Under the pieces are notes generated by a model. That model searched no databases. It was not told the DNA's origin and saw nothing but the letters and a program-made list of their open reading frames with translations. A program made the translations under genes and the position numbers. DNA of 64,000 nucleotides, from assembly GCA_054601695.1 (NCBI GenBank), contig BAAHQB010000240.1, positions 234,255 to 298,254 of the forward strand, written 5' to 3'. Below, piece after piece: positions 1-49,680 of the stretch (position 1 is its first letter; the number at the start of each line of letters is the position of its first letter). This stretch comes from Amorphochlora amoebiformis. Taxonomy: Eukaryota > Cercozoa > Chlorarachniophyceae.

Positions 1-183
1 ATTTATTTATATATATATATGTATATAATTAGAATATAAAAAATATGAGTAAGTGTAATATATGCATTTATATATATATATATATATATATATTAAATGT
101 ATTGCACATAGTCTAATATGTAAATATAAACATACATATATCTCTGTATAGATAGCGTATAAGAAGTATAATTATATCTATAT

Positions 184-238
<55 letters not shown>

Positions 239-291
239 AACATATGCATATATATTAAGTATATATTGAATTTTATATGTATATATATTTT

Positions 292-322
<31 letters not shown>

Positions 323-358
323 GTATATAGTAGATATATACGCATACACACACACACA

Positions 359-389
<31 letters not shown>

Positions 390-395
390 GTATAT

Positions 396-438
<43 letters not shown>

Positions 439-550
439 TATATATATAATATATATATATATATATAAATATATAAGTATGTATGTAACTATTAGAGTAA
501 TGGGTACTTATATGATGCACATTTGATACATGTAATGTATGCGCTTTTAC
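1..550. repeat. AT-rich microsatellite block, left edge
   Basis: Nearly pure (TA)n interrupted by single-base changes and short CA runs. No coding exon is visible. The aldo/keto reductase to its right reads leftwards and is not finished at 551, so this is most likely its next intron. Confidence 0.8.
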
Positions 551-5828
<5,278 letters not shown>

Positions 5829-6591
5829 GGCCTACAGAACAAAACGGAATGCTACAAACCAGCCACGAACGGGACACTCAGAGAGCTGAAGAGGGTATAT
5901 ATATATATATATGTGTGTGCGTTTGATATGACCGAAACCAGTCCGTTGGCGTGGTGATTGCTGGTGATGATATGCACCGCTCCAGCATCCAATCTCTGGT
6001 ATAGGAAACGCCATGAAGGAAGGGGGGGTTGTCAAGGCAAGGGGTCATCAAGGGGAGGCTCTCAAAAAACAATGAGACTCTCGAGGGTAAAAATTCGGTG
6101 TCGTAGAGATGTAGCTAATCGTTTGTGTCAACGTAGGTGTTCGGATTGGGATTGTGTATGTATGGTTGATAGTTTTTAGGTGTGCATGTGCTGGGATGTA
6201 ATGTACGCGTGCATGTGTCCGATTTTGTTGACATATGTCTGGGCTTGTGTTTGCGTGTGCATGTGTGGGTATGGTGTGTATGTGCACCTGCCAGCCCTGA
6301 TCTCCCCCTAATCCTACCATCCATCGAAGCTCTTCCTCTATCAAACTTGGGCTAGAACTCGAACTGTCCACGTACATCTGGGGATAAACCACATCTTTCA
6401 GATCTATATATATATATATATATAATATGTGTGTGTGTATATGTATATTGTATATGTGTGCATAGACATATATTGTAATATGTGTGTATGTGGTAGAAGA
6501 ATAGAATGATTAAATGATTGTTGAAAAATGTCATATCTTATTGCTCGCAAATGTGGTACAAGATGTTGTTGTGGTGGATGCTCAGATCATC

Positions 6592-6820
6592 GCTGGAAAA
6601 TGGCCATATCGTTGTTCTAGACCATGTTGGAAAATGGCCATATCATAGTTAAGACCATGTTGGAAAATGGCCATATCATAGTCAAGGTCATGTTGGAAAA
6701 TGGCCATATGAACGTCTAGATGACGTTGGAAAATGTCCATATGATGAACGTCTGGAGTATCGTTGGAAAATGTCCATATCGTTATTCGAGATGATTGTTG
6801 GAAAATGGCCATATACATTG
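6592..6820. repeat. Minisatellite with core GTTGGAAAATGGCCATATC
   Basis: Seven or so copies with variable spacers of 15-25 bp. The core is well kept (TTGGAAAATG then GCCATAT or TCCATAT). There is no evidence of coding. Confidence 0.8.
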
Positions 6821-7390
6821 TTCTACACATGACATATCATTGTTCCATATATGCTTACTAGGGATCAATATGGATACACCTAATACTTATTTCACCCTTA
6901 GAAAATACATCAAGAGATAGTATGATATGGATGCACTTTATAGCCCATATACTGATCTCATCCATAAAAGACACATGCAGAGATGTTATATTAACTAAGG
7001 CTGATATGGATACACCTTAAGGTAGGTGTAGGTTGAGATTCAGTCTTAAAGGATACATCAACAGATGTACAAACGGGATAAATATATTCTTACACCTTAC
7101 CTTGGGTCGTAAATAAAACACACGGGAAGAGATACAAAAGTGGGATAAATATGGACACAGAAGTCGTGCGGGTTATCGAGATGAGTGATAGTCATTTGCG
7201 CGATGATAATGCAGATGATAATGCAGAAGATGAAAGGAAGAGGGATATAAAGGGAGGGATTTATGCAGACACACGTATGTTTGTGTGTGCGGTTTACCCA
7301 GCCTGCAGAGGAATTCGGGTCCGCCCCTAACATCCATCTCGACCTTGACATATACATATTTATATATATATATATATATATATTAATATA

Positions 7391-7428
<38 letters not shown>

Positions 7429-7473
7429 ATATACATATATATATGTATATATATATATATAGTATGTAAATAT

Positions 7474-7589
<116 letters not shown>

Positions 7590-7590
7590 G

Positions 7591-7641
<51 letters not shown>

Positions 7642-7650
7642 CATACATAC

Positions 7651-7683
<33 letters not shown>

Positions 7684-7737
7684 TATACATGTATATGGTA
7701 TGTATATATGTATATATGTATATGTGTATATGTGTAT

Positions 7738-8275
7738 ATAGGGTAGGTCGTAGGCGTTCGGTAGGGTAGGGTAGTGTTTGATAGGCTAGGTAGGGTAGTG
7801 TTTGATAGGGTAGGGTAGGGTCGTGTTTGATAGGGTAGGGTATTGTAGGGTCTTGTTTGATAGGGTAGGGTAGGGTAGGGTAGGGTAGGGTAGGGTAGGA
7901 TAGGGCATGGTAGGGTAGGGCCAGGGTAGCCTAAGGTAAGGGTGCTATAGGGTAAGGTAAGGCTAGTGTAGGGTTGGGTAGCGTAAGGTAAGGGTACTGT
8001 AGGGTAGGGTAGCGTAAGGTAAGGGTGGTGTAGGGTAGGATAGCGTAAGGTTAGGGTGATGTAGGGTAGGGTAGCGTAAGGTAAGGGTGGTGTAGGGTAG
8101 GGTAGCGTAAGGTAAGGTGTAGGGTAGGGTAACATAAGGTAAGGTGGATAGGTTAATGTAGGGCGTGTAGCATTGGCTAGTGTAGGGTAGGCTAGCGCAG
8201 GATAGGGTAGGGTAGGTTAGCGGAGGGTTGAGTAAAGTAAGACAGGGAAGGTTAGGATACAAGGGTAGGTAGGGT
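7738..8275. repeat. Degenerate TAGGG/GGGTA array
   Basis: Runs of the pentamer GGGTA mixed with longer units such as TAGTGTTTGATAGGGTAGGG and TAGCGTAAGGTAAGGGTG. It resembles telomeric DNA with one T missing, but higher-order units of about 30 bp show that it expanded as a minisatellite. Confidence 0.85.
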
Positions 8276-8394
8276 AGGGGAGGCTTTGGTAAGCTTATTA
8301 AGGTATAATAGCCTGTAGGTGAGGAAACCACTGGAGTTTTAAAGCAGTCAAGGTGAGTTAGATCCAAAGCGGTCAAGGTGAGTGGAGTTTTAGA

Positions 8395-8590
8395 CTAGTC
8401 AAGGTGAGTGAGTTTTAAAGTATGAAGGTGAGTGTGTGTGTTTTAAAGCAGTTTTAAAGTATGAAGGTGAGTGTGTGTGTTTTAAAGCATGAAGGTGAGT
8501 GTGTGTGTGTGTTTTAAAGCATGAAGGTGTGTGTGTGTGTGTGTTTTAAAGCAAAGTATGAAGGTGAGTGTGAGTTTGTATTAAAGCAGT
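8395..8590. repeat. GTGTGT/TTTTAAAGCATGAAGGTGA repeat
   Basis: Five or six copies of a TTTTAAAGCATGAAGGTGAG word joined by GT runs of growing length. It lies between the TAGGG array and the 3' end of the GT32-like gene. Confidence 0.75.
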
Positions 8591-8661
8591 GGAGGTGAAC
8601 CTTTTCACAGAGAATAGAAATCGGGGCTCAACCTGGAAATATTATATATATATATATATAC

Positions 8662-8697
<36 letters not shown>

Positions 8698-8728
8698 TAC
8701 ATACATTCATACATATGTATGTACATAG

Positions 8729-8763
<35 letters not shown>

Positions 8764-8814
8764 TATATATGTATATATAAATATATATATATATATATAT
8801 AAACAAATATGCAT

Positions 8815-8924
<110 letters not shown>

Positions 8925-8928
8925 GTAT

Positions 8929-8967
<39 letters not shown>

Positions 8968-8970
8968 ATG

Positions 8971-13023
<4,053 letters not shown>

Positions 13024-13399
13024 GGTATGATAGAGATATCGACCTTCTCCATCAGCGTATACCTACATGTACATGTAGGTATGTAGCGAGACCCTTAAGC
13101 CGAAAACTTGCTTAAGATTTGACAGTTTATGTGAAATTGGGTCGTGAGCGTCACATTCATCGTATGGTTTGCTGTTGCATGATAATATTGTTGTGTTCGA
13201 CCCGAGGTGGTCGAGTGAGTGAAACAGTGAGTCGAATATTCGACGGATTTGAGCATTCGAGGATTCGAATATTGCACTCGACCATTCCTTCTACCACTCG
13301 ACCTGTTCATTCCACCACTAGACAAGACACTCGATCCTTTCAGGACTCGCATTCGCAGGCCCAAGGACTCGAGCCCTTGAGGACCCGGTCATTCGATGA

Positions 13400-13575
13400 C
13401 GCAACCATTCGTGGACTCGATGATTCAAGGATCTCGATGATTCGAGGATCTCGATGATTCGAGGACCTCGATGATTCGAGGATCTCGATGATTCGAGGAT
13501 CTGGATGATTTGAGAATCTCAACGATTCGATCATCTTCGATGATTCGAGGATGTTCGATGATTCGACGAGTCGAG
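13400..13575. repeat. 16-17-bp GATGATTCGAGGATCTC minisatellite
   Basis: Nine or more units rich in TCGA. It lies between the divergent starts of the GT32-like gene and the plus-strand genes. Confidence 0.85.
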
Positions 13576-14092
13576 CTTTCGAGGATAGTGGAATGATGCT
13601 CAAACAAATAATCGAGTGGTGAATGCTCAAGTGGTCTAGTCCTCAAATGGTCCAGTGCACGAGTCCTCGAATATTTTGAGTCTTAGAACTCTAGGGTGCT
13701 CGAAATCCTGATTTGGTGGGTGAACTGGGCTAGTGATACATGAAGATGTAATGGTTGAAAGGATAAACATCTCACCGGTCTATGGTTCGCTACACGTGTG
13801 GTGAGGTGGAAATTAGTGTCGATTGGGGGTGACTTTAGCGATAGGACACAGTCGTCCACATCAACCGAATCGGACCCAATCGTCCCCACAAATCCCATTA
13901 CTACAACAACCCAAACCCGGGAAGAGGCCATCTCCTATCTTGTCCGCTTATCCGCGCGGGACAATGTGACACTTTGTCTGTGACACAGGTAAGTGACAAA
14001 CGGGATTACACAGGTCACGATGAGTGACAGCGTCACAGCTCCACGTGCCACTGTAAGACGACACGCGCGGAACCTTCGCGGCGACAGAATTC

Positions 14093-14284
14093 ATGGCGCA
14101 CTTGGTCGCCGAGCCCTTGGCCATCGCCGCCCTCGCCTCCGCCTTGACCAGCGGAGCCATTGGCTTGGCGATCTATTACCGTTATTGCCGGCGTTCGGTG
14201 CGGACGGTGCGGAGAGCGGACGGGAGGGTGCAGAGGCTGGCGGCCGGCTCCGAGCCGATAAAGCTTATTTCTGCGGGAAAGTAA
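14093..14284 (+). CDS. Small one-helix membrane protein, unknown
   Basis: A 63-residue ORF in a locally GC-rich stretch unlike the surrounding TA repeats. It starts MAHLVAEPLAIAALASALTS. Residues about 8-28 form one hydrophobic helix ending at YYRYCRR, followed by a basic tail with VRTVRRADGRVQRLAA. The ATG sits just after a possible acceptor (GCGACAG). A strong donor-like site, ACACAG followed by GTAAGTGAC, lies at about 13989, so a non-coding first exon is possible. The 3' end GGGAAA-GTAATCC could also be a donor; if so this is a first exon of a longer gene. No family is recognised. It could be a chance ORF, but composition and membrane topology favour a real gene. Confidence 0.35.
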   Translation: MAHLVAEPLAIAALASALTSGAIGLAIYYRYCRRSVRTVRRADGRVQRLAAGSEPIKLISAGK

Positions 14285-14571
14285 TCCCCACTTGATTAGA
14301 GCTTGTGAATGAATTTGTGAGCTAAGAGTAGATGATAGGCAAGGGAGGGGGGGGGAAAGAGCGTTCGAGGGGAAAAGTGTGAAGACGCGAAACAGGAGTC
14401 GAGGATGTGGAGGTTGGGGTGTGATGGTTTGTTGTCTTTTGTGATTGATTTTTTAATGACTTTTTTATTGTTAGAACACAGAGGTTCTCAGACTGGCTTA
14501 GGAGGGAGTCTAACTTTGGTGGTTGAAATATAAATACAATATATACCGGATGTATATACTTATATACATAC

Positions 14572-14602
<31 letters not shown>

Positions 14603-14612
14603 TACATATGTA

Positions 14613-14675
<63 letters not shown>

Positions 14676-14678
14676 ATA

Positions 14679-14715
<37 letters not shown>

Positions 14716-14761
14716 GTACGTCGCTTTATATATAACTAAATCATGTATGTACATATATACA

Positions 14762-14832
<71 letters not shown>

Positions 14833-14925
14833 CATACAATATATATATATATATATATATATTATGTATGCACGAGAGGATGTTTATTAGAAGCTTACAA
14901 ATATCAATTTACATATTATGTTCAG

Positions 14926-17727
<2,802 letters not shown>

Positions 17728-17754
17728 CCACAACCACTTGCCTTGGGTATCCAC

Positions 17755-17799
<45 letters not shown>

Positions 17800-17800
17800 A

Positions 17801-17832
<32 letters not shown>

Positions 17833-17851
17833 GAATATTTGTAATCAACCC

Positions 17852-17896
<45 letters not shown>

Positions 17897-17998
17897 TAAA
17901 TATATAATATATATAAGTATATTATGAATATATATGCATATATACTTATATATTTACGTAATTGTACGTAAAACATCTATGTACATGTAATGTTTATA

Positions 17999-18056
<58 letters not shown>

Positions 18057-18153
18057 GTTATATTTTTAAATATTATGTATGTGTACATAGGCGTATGTAT
18101 GCATATACATGTATGCAACATTCTTATTTGTACTACCTTACATTGATATAATA

Positions 18154-18187
<34 letters not shown>

Positions 18188-18236
18188 ACATATATATATC
18201 TCTCTAACACAGATACATGTACTGTTCGATGACATG

Positions 18237-18361
<125 letters not shown>

Positions 18362-18380
18362 TTGTGTGTGTGTGTGTGTG

Positions 18381-18457
<77 letters not shown>

Positions 18458-18595
18458 TATGTATGTATGTATGTATATATACGTATCTATATATATATAT
18501 ATATATTATATATACACATATATATATATACACATTGTAATATATACATACATACATACACACACACATAACCATGATATGTATGTTATATACAC

Positions 18596-18650
<55 letters not shown>

Positions 18651-18788
18651 TATACATGCATATATATATATATATATGCATATATAAATATGAATATTTG
18701 TGTGATTATGTACGAGTATGTGCACATTTAAAGCATTTTTACAGAGAGATGTGTATATATGTACAATTATACACAATATAGCATATAT

Positions 18789-18922
<134 letters not shown>

Positions 18923-18958
18923 ATATATATTATATAAACACATACACACACATTTACC

Positions 18959-19020
<62 letters not shown>

Positions 19021-19277
19021 AATGTATATGTCATATATATATATATATATATATATATAAATGTATGGATATATATAATACTAATTCTATACATTTATAT
19101 ACATAAATATTTGCATATAAATATACGTACGTGTATAAATATACATATATATACATATATATATATATATATAATCATATGTATATATATATATATATAA
19201 TTATATATATATTTATATAATTATATATAGAATGTATAATGTATTACACATAGATATATATATATATAGATATATAG

Positions 19278-19343
<66 letters not shown>

Positions 19344-19436
19344 GTATATATAAATAATATATATATATATATATGTGGGTGTGTGTGTGTGTACGTGTGT
19401 AAATACACGTACATATATGTATATGTATATATATAA

Positions 19437-19479
<43 letters not shown>

Positions 19480-19481
19480 AT

Positions 19482-19580
<99 letters not shown>

Positions 19581-19678
19581 GTATATATATATATATTATA
19601 TACACATATATATATATATATATATATATATGATATATACATATACATATATAAATATATATATATATATATAATTAC

Positions 19679-19831
<153 letters not shown>

Positions 19832-20396
19832 ATATATCAGATGTATGGCAATGTGAGTACGTTGTTGGTCGAGTGAAATAGCGATGTGCTTCTGCGTGAA
19901 ATGTAGGGTTACACTAGCTCTACGCGACGGGAGGCTAGCTATTGCTTCGCGCGTCTAGAACGCGACTTGTAGAGACGCTCAGCTGTTGCAACTAGAATAT
20001 GCAAGCTAGCTTGCTCTGGAGTTGCATTTGCATTATTGTTCAATACAATACCCAATGGAAGTTCGACACGTTGTCACTGCTGGTGACTTGATGTAGTTGG
20101 ATGATCGGACATATACTCTAGATAGATACTAGATATACTAGATATATGACCGTCATACCGTTCGAGAGACTAGAAGTTTAAGTCTTTAACAGTGTATAAT
20201 AACATGAATGATCGAATATTATATTGTCTGGTTCTTAGCAGTTGTAAATTTGTAATTACTAGAATTAGTGTGTCAGCGTCATGCAATGCACAGTATGCAC
20301 TACTACTGTTACTAGATTACACGCTAGCATTTCATACTAGTCATAACATACAGTAAATAGATAACACGATTTTACTATACATCTACTACTACTGAT

Positions 20397-20427
<31 letters not shown>

Positions 20428-20776
20428 ATATATATATATATATATTATATATATATACACCCACACATATATATATGTATGTATGTATATGTATATATAA
20501 ATATATATATATATATGTATATGTATATATGTACATAAGAATATGTATACTATATAATATTTAAACACCACACACAAATATGTATATATATATATATATA
20601 TGTTCAGAAAGTATTGGATGAATGGTAAGTCTAATTGAAGGCAGCATGGCAGTACTTGTGGAAGGCAGAGAGACTAGTAATTGTGTGCTAGGCAGGGACT
20701 ACTATCAATCAGAACATGGATACCCTGCCTCGATCTAACTTCTCATCAGCCGAGCAACCCAGGGATTAGGGTAACC

Positions 20777-23981
<3,205 letters not shown>

Positions 23982-24525
23982 ATATCTGAGTTGGCTTGGA
24001 AGTATCGGCGAGGAGAGGGCATTTAGGAGGAAAGTGTTGTTTGACGTTTGTGGGGTTGTGCTTTGTTGCACATTGGGTAGGCGTGCAGGGTTGTTGGGGC
24101 TACGCCTCGGAAGCGTAGTCAGGCTAAGCCCCGAACTAGATCCCTCCCCCAATTCCCCTCTACCTGTTGGTGTACAGTTATTTGCGCGATCCAGCTTGCA
24201 GAACACGGCCTGACCCCGATTTTGTTCCAGCATGGTCGCCTTACCTATGATTCACCAACCATCAAGGTGCTCCTGGAATTTCGGCTGGGAAGGAAGCCGC
24301 TTACGCGACTGCTGGTCTTGCCGTTGGCTCAAGAAATCACCCGACCACCATTACAACGAGGATCGCCAGAAACCTTGAGTGTCCAGCATTGGATCCACCG
24401 CACTCCCACGAAGTCGACCACGCCAGCAGCATCCACAAGCATCTCTTTCGAACCTGTCGCATCCATCGCCACCGAATTGTCCAACATATCCATCAAAAAT
24501 CCATCCAACTCATGGACTATATCTC
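23982..24525. promoter_or_regulatory. Divergent promoter region, GT31 and NTase fusion
   Basis: The two genes point away from each other here. No TATA box or other motif stands out. The interval shrinks to 24234-24525 if the upstream GT31 start is used. Assignment rests only on gene orientation. Confidence 0.3.
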
Positions 24526-33833
<9,308 letters not shown>

Positions 33834-33987
33834 GGGCTGCCTCAGCTTTTCCTGGGGTTTGCGTGAGGGCCTAGCATCTGGTTTTGAGCGGGTTGTGTCC
33901 CTATACGTTTGTAGGGCAGCTGAATCCGTCCGAAAGAAGTCCCTACGCCAAGCTACTCAGGTTGCTTCCACCTTTTCAGAACACATG

Positions 33988-34025
<38 letters not shown>

Positions 34026-34038
34026 ATATAATAAATAT

Positions 34039-34116
<78 letters not shown>

Positions 34117-34237
34117 GTGTGTGTGTGTAGCGCATCCGTAAGCATGTGGCGTTAGGAATGTGTATTTGCATTAATAAAGGAACCTCGTGGCCACTTACCT
34201 TGGCATAGGCCCATGCTCACCAATGGTAATACAAAAC

Positions 34238-34286
34238 CACCCAAGCAAACAAACAAACAAACAAACAAACAAACAAACAAACAAAC
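34238..34286. repeat. (CAAA)n microsatellite
   Basis: Twelve uninterrupted CAAA units; the Val/Cys/Leu/Phe open frame on the minus strand is a product of the repeat. Confidence 0.9.
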
Positions 34287-34524
34287 ACCCACGCGGTGAA
34301 ACCAAATTCCTGACATGTCAAGGTTTGTGTCTTGATTACACATGCATGGTCCAAACTTTGATTCTCAAGTTGGATCCTTAAGTTGATATTCTTGGGTATT
34401 TATGTAGCTTATGGTAAGCAGTGAGTGACATAATAGGCAGTTGTTAACGATCTCAACACGTACGGATTCACAAAACAACAACTCACAACAGCGATCACCT
34501 GGGCACGGTATATACGATCCATAT

Positions 34525-34570
<46 letters not shown>

Positions 34571-34731
34571 TATATATTTATATTATTTATATATATATAT
34601 ATATTATATATATATATATACATATATATATACATATATATTATATATATATATATATATTATATATACTATATATTATATTATATATATATATATATAC
34701 ATATATATGTGTGTTCATATATATCTAAATC

Positions 34732-34784
<53 letters not shown>

Positions 34785-34869
34785 TTGTGTGTATAGATAT
34801 AATAGTAAGAATTATGGGATGAGCGTGTGAATTCATCCCACCCAGTCAGTCAACTTCTGCTCTTGGCAA

Positions 34870-34943
<74 letters not shown>

Positions 34944-35879
34944 TATATATATATGTTTGTATATACATATGTATATATGTATTTACATATATACATATAT
35001 ATATATATATATATATTATATTTATTATATATGTATATGTGTATGTTTATATGTATATATATATATATATATATGTGTGTATATATAATATATATATGAT
35101 AACATAGCGGCAGTTCCTCGTGGAGAAGACGGTCGGATGTCGGGAGAAGGGGACGCAGGGCGTGGAGTAGAGCATGTGCCAATGCACGACTCAATGCTTG
35201 CGCCAATGCACGCCTCAGTGCATGTGCCAATACACGGGTTAACACAACCAGCGATGTACACGATGCACAGCTTGATGTATGTATGCGGCAATGCACGGGT
35301 TAATGTATGCGGCTATGCACAGGATCAAGGGAATCCAGTCCCGGATGAAGGGCGAAATGCATGGGGCACGAGTACGGATGGTTGTATGGCTATGGGAGTG
35401 CGAGGCACAGCGCCTGCAGGTCTTGGCTTCGGACACTAACTCTGCCATGCTCACCATCCCTGCAGACATATTTACAATACCCACCGTCCACATCTAACCA
35501 TAGCTACATACATATTTACAATGCCCACCATCCACATCTTAGCATAGGTACGTACATACTTACAATGCCCATCATCCACATCTTACGATAGCCACATACA
35601 TATTTACAATGCCCACAATCCACATCTTAGCATAGGTACTATGCCTATACTTGAGGGCCTATGATCTTACTATGCCTACCATGTCTACTATGCCTATGCT
35701 TCAGGGCCTATCATCTTACTATGCATACTACTATGCCTATACTGCAGGGCCTATGATCTTACCATGCGTACTATGCATATCAACGACCATGCTTTTTCAA
35801 CCAGTCACGCTTTGTTTTCCATCGTCATTTACTGCATGCATTTCTTTTTTCGCATACGTACCGCTACGTCAAATCCAAT

Positions 35880-36060
35880 CGTGTCGAATCTTGCCGAAAA
35901 TCGTCTCATCTCGTCTCATCTCGTCTCATCTCGTCTCATCATCTCGTCTCATCTCGTCTCATCTCGTCTCATCTCGTCTCATCTCGTCTCATCTCGTCTC
36001 ATCTCGTCTCATCATCTCGTCTCATCTCGTCTCATCATCTCGTCTCATCTCGTCACATCT
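35880..36060. repeat. 10-bp ATCTCGTCTC repeat
   Basis: About eighteen units, some with an extra ATC, starting an 840-bp pyrimidine-rich domain. Confidence 0.9.
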
Positions 36061-36194
36061 CGTCTCATCTCGATCTCGTCACTCATCGAATCTCCTCAAA
36101 TCTCATCGAATCTCGTCGAATCTCATCCCTTGGAATCTTATGTCGTCTAATTTTTTCTCCCACTCGTCTTCTCTACTCTTAATTCCTCTCCTGT

Positions 36195-36515
36195 GCTCTC
36201 GACTCCTCCTCTCTCGACTCCTCCCCTCTCGACTCCTCCTCCCCTCTCGACTCCTCCTCCCCTCTCGACTCCTCCTCCCCTCTCGAATCCTCCTCCCCTC
36301 TCGACTCCTCCTCCCCTCTCGAATCCTCCTCCCCTCTCGACTCCTCCTCCCCTCTCGAATCCTCCTCCCCTCTCGACTCCTCCTCCCCTCTCGAATCCTC
36401 CTCCCCTCTCGACTCCTCCTCCCCTCTCGAATCCTCCTCCCCTCTCGACTCCTCCTCCCCTCTCGAATCCTCCCCTCTCAACTCCTCCCTCTCGACTCCT
36501 CCCCTCTCGACTCCT
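36195..36515. repeat. 17-bp CTCGA(C/A)TCCTCCTCCCC repeat with alternating units
   Basis: The unit alternates strictly between CTCGACTCC and CTCGAATCC over seven pairs, giving a 34-bp higher-order period. It is almost pure pyrimidine on the plus strand. Confidence 0.9.
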
Positions 36516-36574
36516 CTCAACTCTTCTCCTCGAAACTCGTGTCCCTGAACTCATCTCCTCAAAACGCTTTTCGT

Positions 36575-36720
36575 TCTCCTCTCGTCTGGTCTCCTCTGAT
36601 CTCGTCTCCTCTCGTCTGGTCTCCTCTGGTCTCCTCTGGTCTCGTCTGATATCATCTGATCGCGTATATATGGTCTCGTCTGGTCTCGTCTGATATCACC
36701 TGATCTCGTCTGGTCTTGTT
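36575..36720. repeat. TCTCCTCTGGTCTCGTCTGAT repeat
   Basis: Third pyrimidine-rich array in a row, with 10-11-bp words CTCTGGTCTC and CTCGTCTGAT, fading at 36720. Confidence 0.8.
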
Positions 36721-36808
36721 ATAAGAAAGCAACGAGGAAGTTTTTCTCGGTATCTCAATGCACCACTTTACTCTCTATTTTATGTTGAACAACATATTAT
36801 ACGAATAT

Positions 36809-36845
<37 letters not shown>

Positions 36846-36860
36846 TTATATGTGTGTGTG

Positions 36861-36952
<92 letters not shown>

Positions 36953-37015
36953 ATATATATAATATATAATATATATGTATGCACAAGCATGTATATATAT
37001 ATATTTTTGTATATG

Positions 37016-37062
<47 letters not shown>

Positions 37063-37118
37063 GTATGTATGTGTGTATATCACACATATAAATGGACATG
37101 TATATATTTACGTGTGCA

Positions 37119-37249
<131 letters not shown>

Positions 37250-37263
37250 ATATAATGTACATT

Positions 37264-37408
<145 letters not shown>

Positions 37409-37468
37409 ATATAAATATATATATATATATGAAAACATATATAAATATGCACTAGATACATTGTATAC

Positions 37469-37564
<96 letters not shown>

Positions 37565-38529
37565 GATGCATTGTGATAGTTGTTGTATTGCTGATTTGAT
37601 TGTCACCCCAAAGAGGTATTGGTAGTTGTACTGGTCAATTGATATTCAGCCTGAAGAGATCTATGGTCATTCAAGATTCCTATTTGTATTGGGTCATGAT
37701 TCATACTTGTGTTGGTCAATTGCTTCTCAGCGTGCGTAAAGAGTCCTAATATGGTCATTGATGATTGATATTTGTATTGGGTTATGATTCATAGTTGTGT
37801 TGGTGAATTGATTGTCAGCGTAAAGAGACTTGATAATTGTATTGGGTCATGATTGATAGTTGTATTTGTGAATTGATTGTCAGCCCAAAGGGCTCTGAGG
37901 ATTCATGGAGAGGCCGAGAGCAAAAGGCAGCAGCTTCTTCTAGATCTGGGTTTGGACAAATGCTTCGGGTAGTAGACGTCTAAGTGTCTAGCCGCGCAGG
38001 TCAAGTAGGTATAATCATATGCTCAATGCTCTACTAGGCTCTAGATTCTGGGTCTAAAATGGCTGCGGCCTAACCTAGTTCGGTAATATATCTAGAAAGA
38101 TTATGTTAATATTAACGTTATATAAAAAAAAGTAAATATAGCATTACACGTATCATGATGATGTACTTTTGTCCGTGTACATAAATTGTATAATCCGTAA
38201 TCTAAAATAATCATGACATATATATATATATATATATACATCTAGATATATATATATATATGTATTTTGATATTAATATATATCTCCTACATTTTTTGTA
38301 TACGTATACTAGGTATACGCATATGAATTTATGATTTTATAAATAGATTACTAGATTATACTAGTATATCTAGTTTATATACGTAAAATTTTCAATGGGC
38401 ACTGTACAATGTACAGTATATTGAAATACTTTATGATACATGCATCTGACTATAGATAGATAATAATAGATATGATAGATATTAGATAATAATAATAATA
38501 ATAATAATAGATAATATACTTACATATAT

Positions 38530-38571
<42 letters not shown>

Positions 38572-39276
38572 CATACATCCTACGGTATATAGTGTATTTA
38601 ACGTGATGTTGTATCAGTGTACATCCTGTCCGTGCCTCCGTGACCGTGAGTGAGACAACTACACATGTAGTAATCAGGTGATTCATGATCATTGATTAAA
38701 GTTCCGTAAAAACACACACCTATTATTTTCGGCGAATAATCCACATGTCATGCAGTTTTCACTATCACAATGTAAGTTATCATATCGTTTATCTAGTATC
38801 TACCGGATACAGGCTCAGCTCAATCGAGTTGCCAGACAATCATCGATAAGGGTTCAACCATCTATACGATACATCAATGATAATACAATCTTTATATACG
38901 CGCTCAATATTATAAGATCGTATGCGAAAGCTATAAATTTCTACCAAACTGACAGTAAACAACGCTCGTTAACGTTGGGCGTCGCACGTAATCTAGGTAA
39001 TAGTCGGGTGGGAAAGAGTGAGAAAATGTCAAACATCTCGCGGCGCTAGGATAGGCGGACCGAGATCGGCTCGGGATATCTGGGGTATACCCGATCTAGA
39101 TAATATACTGGTATGAAAATGATTGAGATCATGAGAAGATACATGATGACCTCGAGACAAGCGAGATGTCGACGTCGGGGACCGAATGTACACGAAAGAC
39201 TCTGTTTCGATATGAAATTCAATTGGGGACGAGGGTGGATTTATTTGGGTGTATCCTGAATTTGCGAAGCAGCACC

Positions 39277-49680
<10,404 letters not shown>

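Noticed and set aside
34152-34343. Minus-strand ORF with VCLFVCLFVCLF and a strong donor CCAAG-GTAAGTGG
   Set aside because: Most of the frame is the (CAAA)n repeat; the donor is good but no following exon in phase was found.
35331-35420. Possible plus-strand exon coding RIKGIQSRMKGEMHGARVRM with CAG-GTCTTGG donor
   Set aside because: Exon-like, but no partner exon with agreeing phase was found, and the flanks are minisatellite.
38750-39049. 99-codon plus-strand ORF starting MQFSLSQCKLSYRLSS
   Set aside because: AT-rich, no motif, no splice partners, and just past the end of the HMG-box gene; probably chance.
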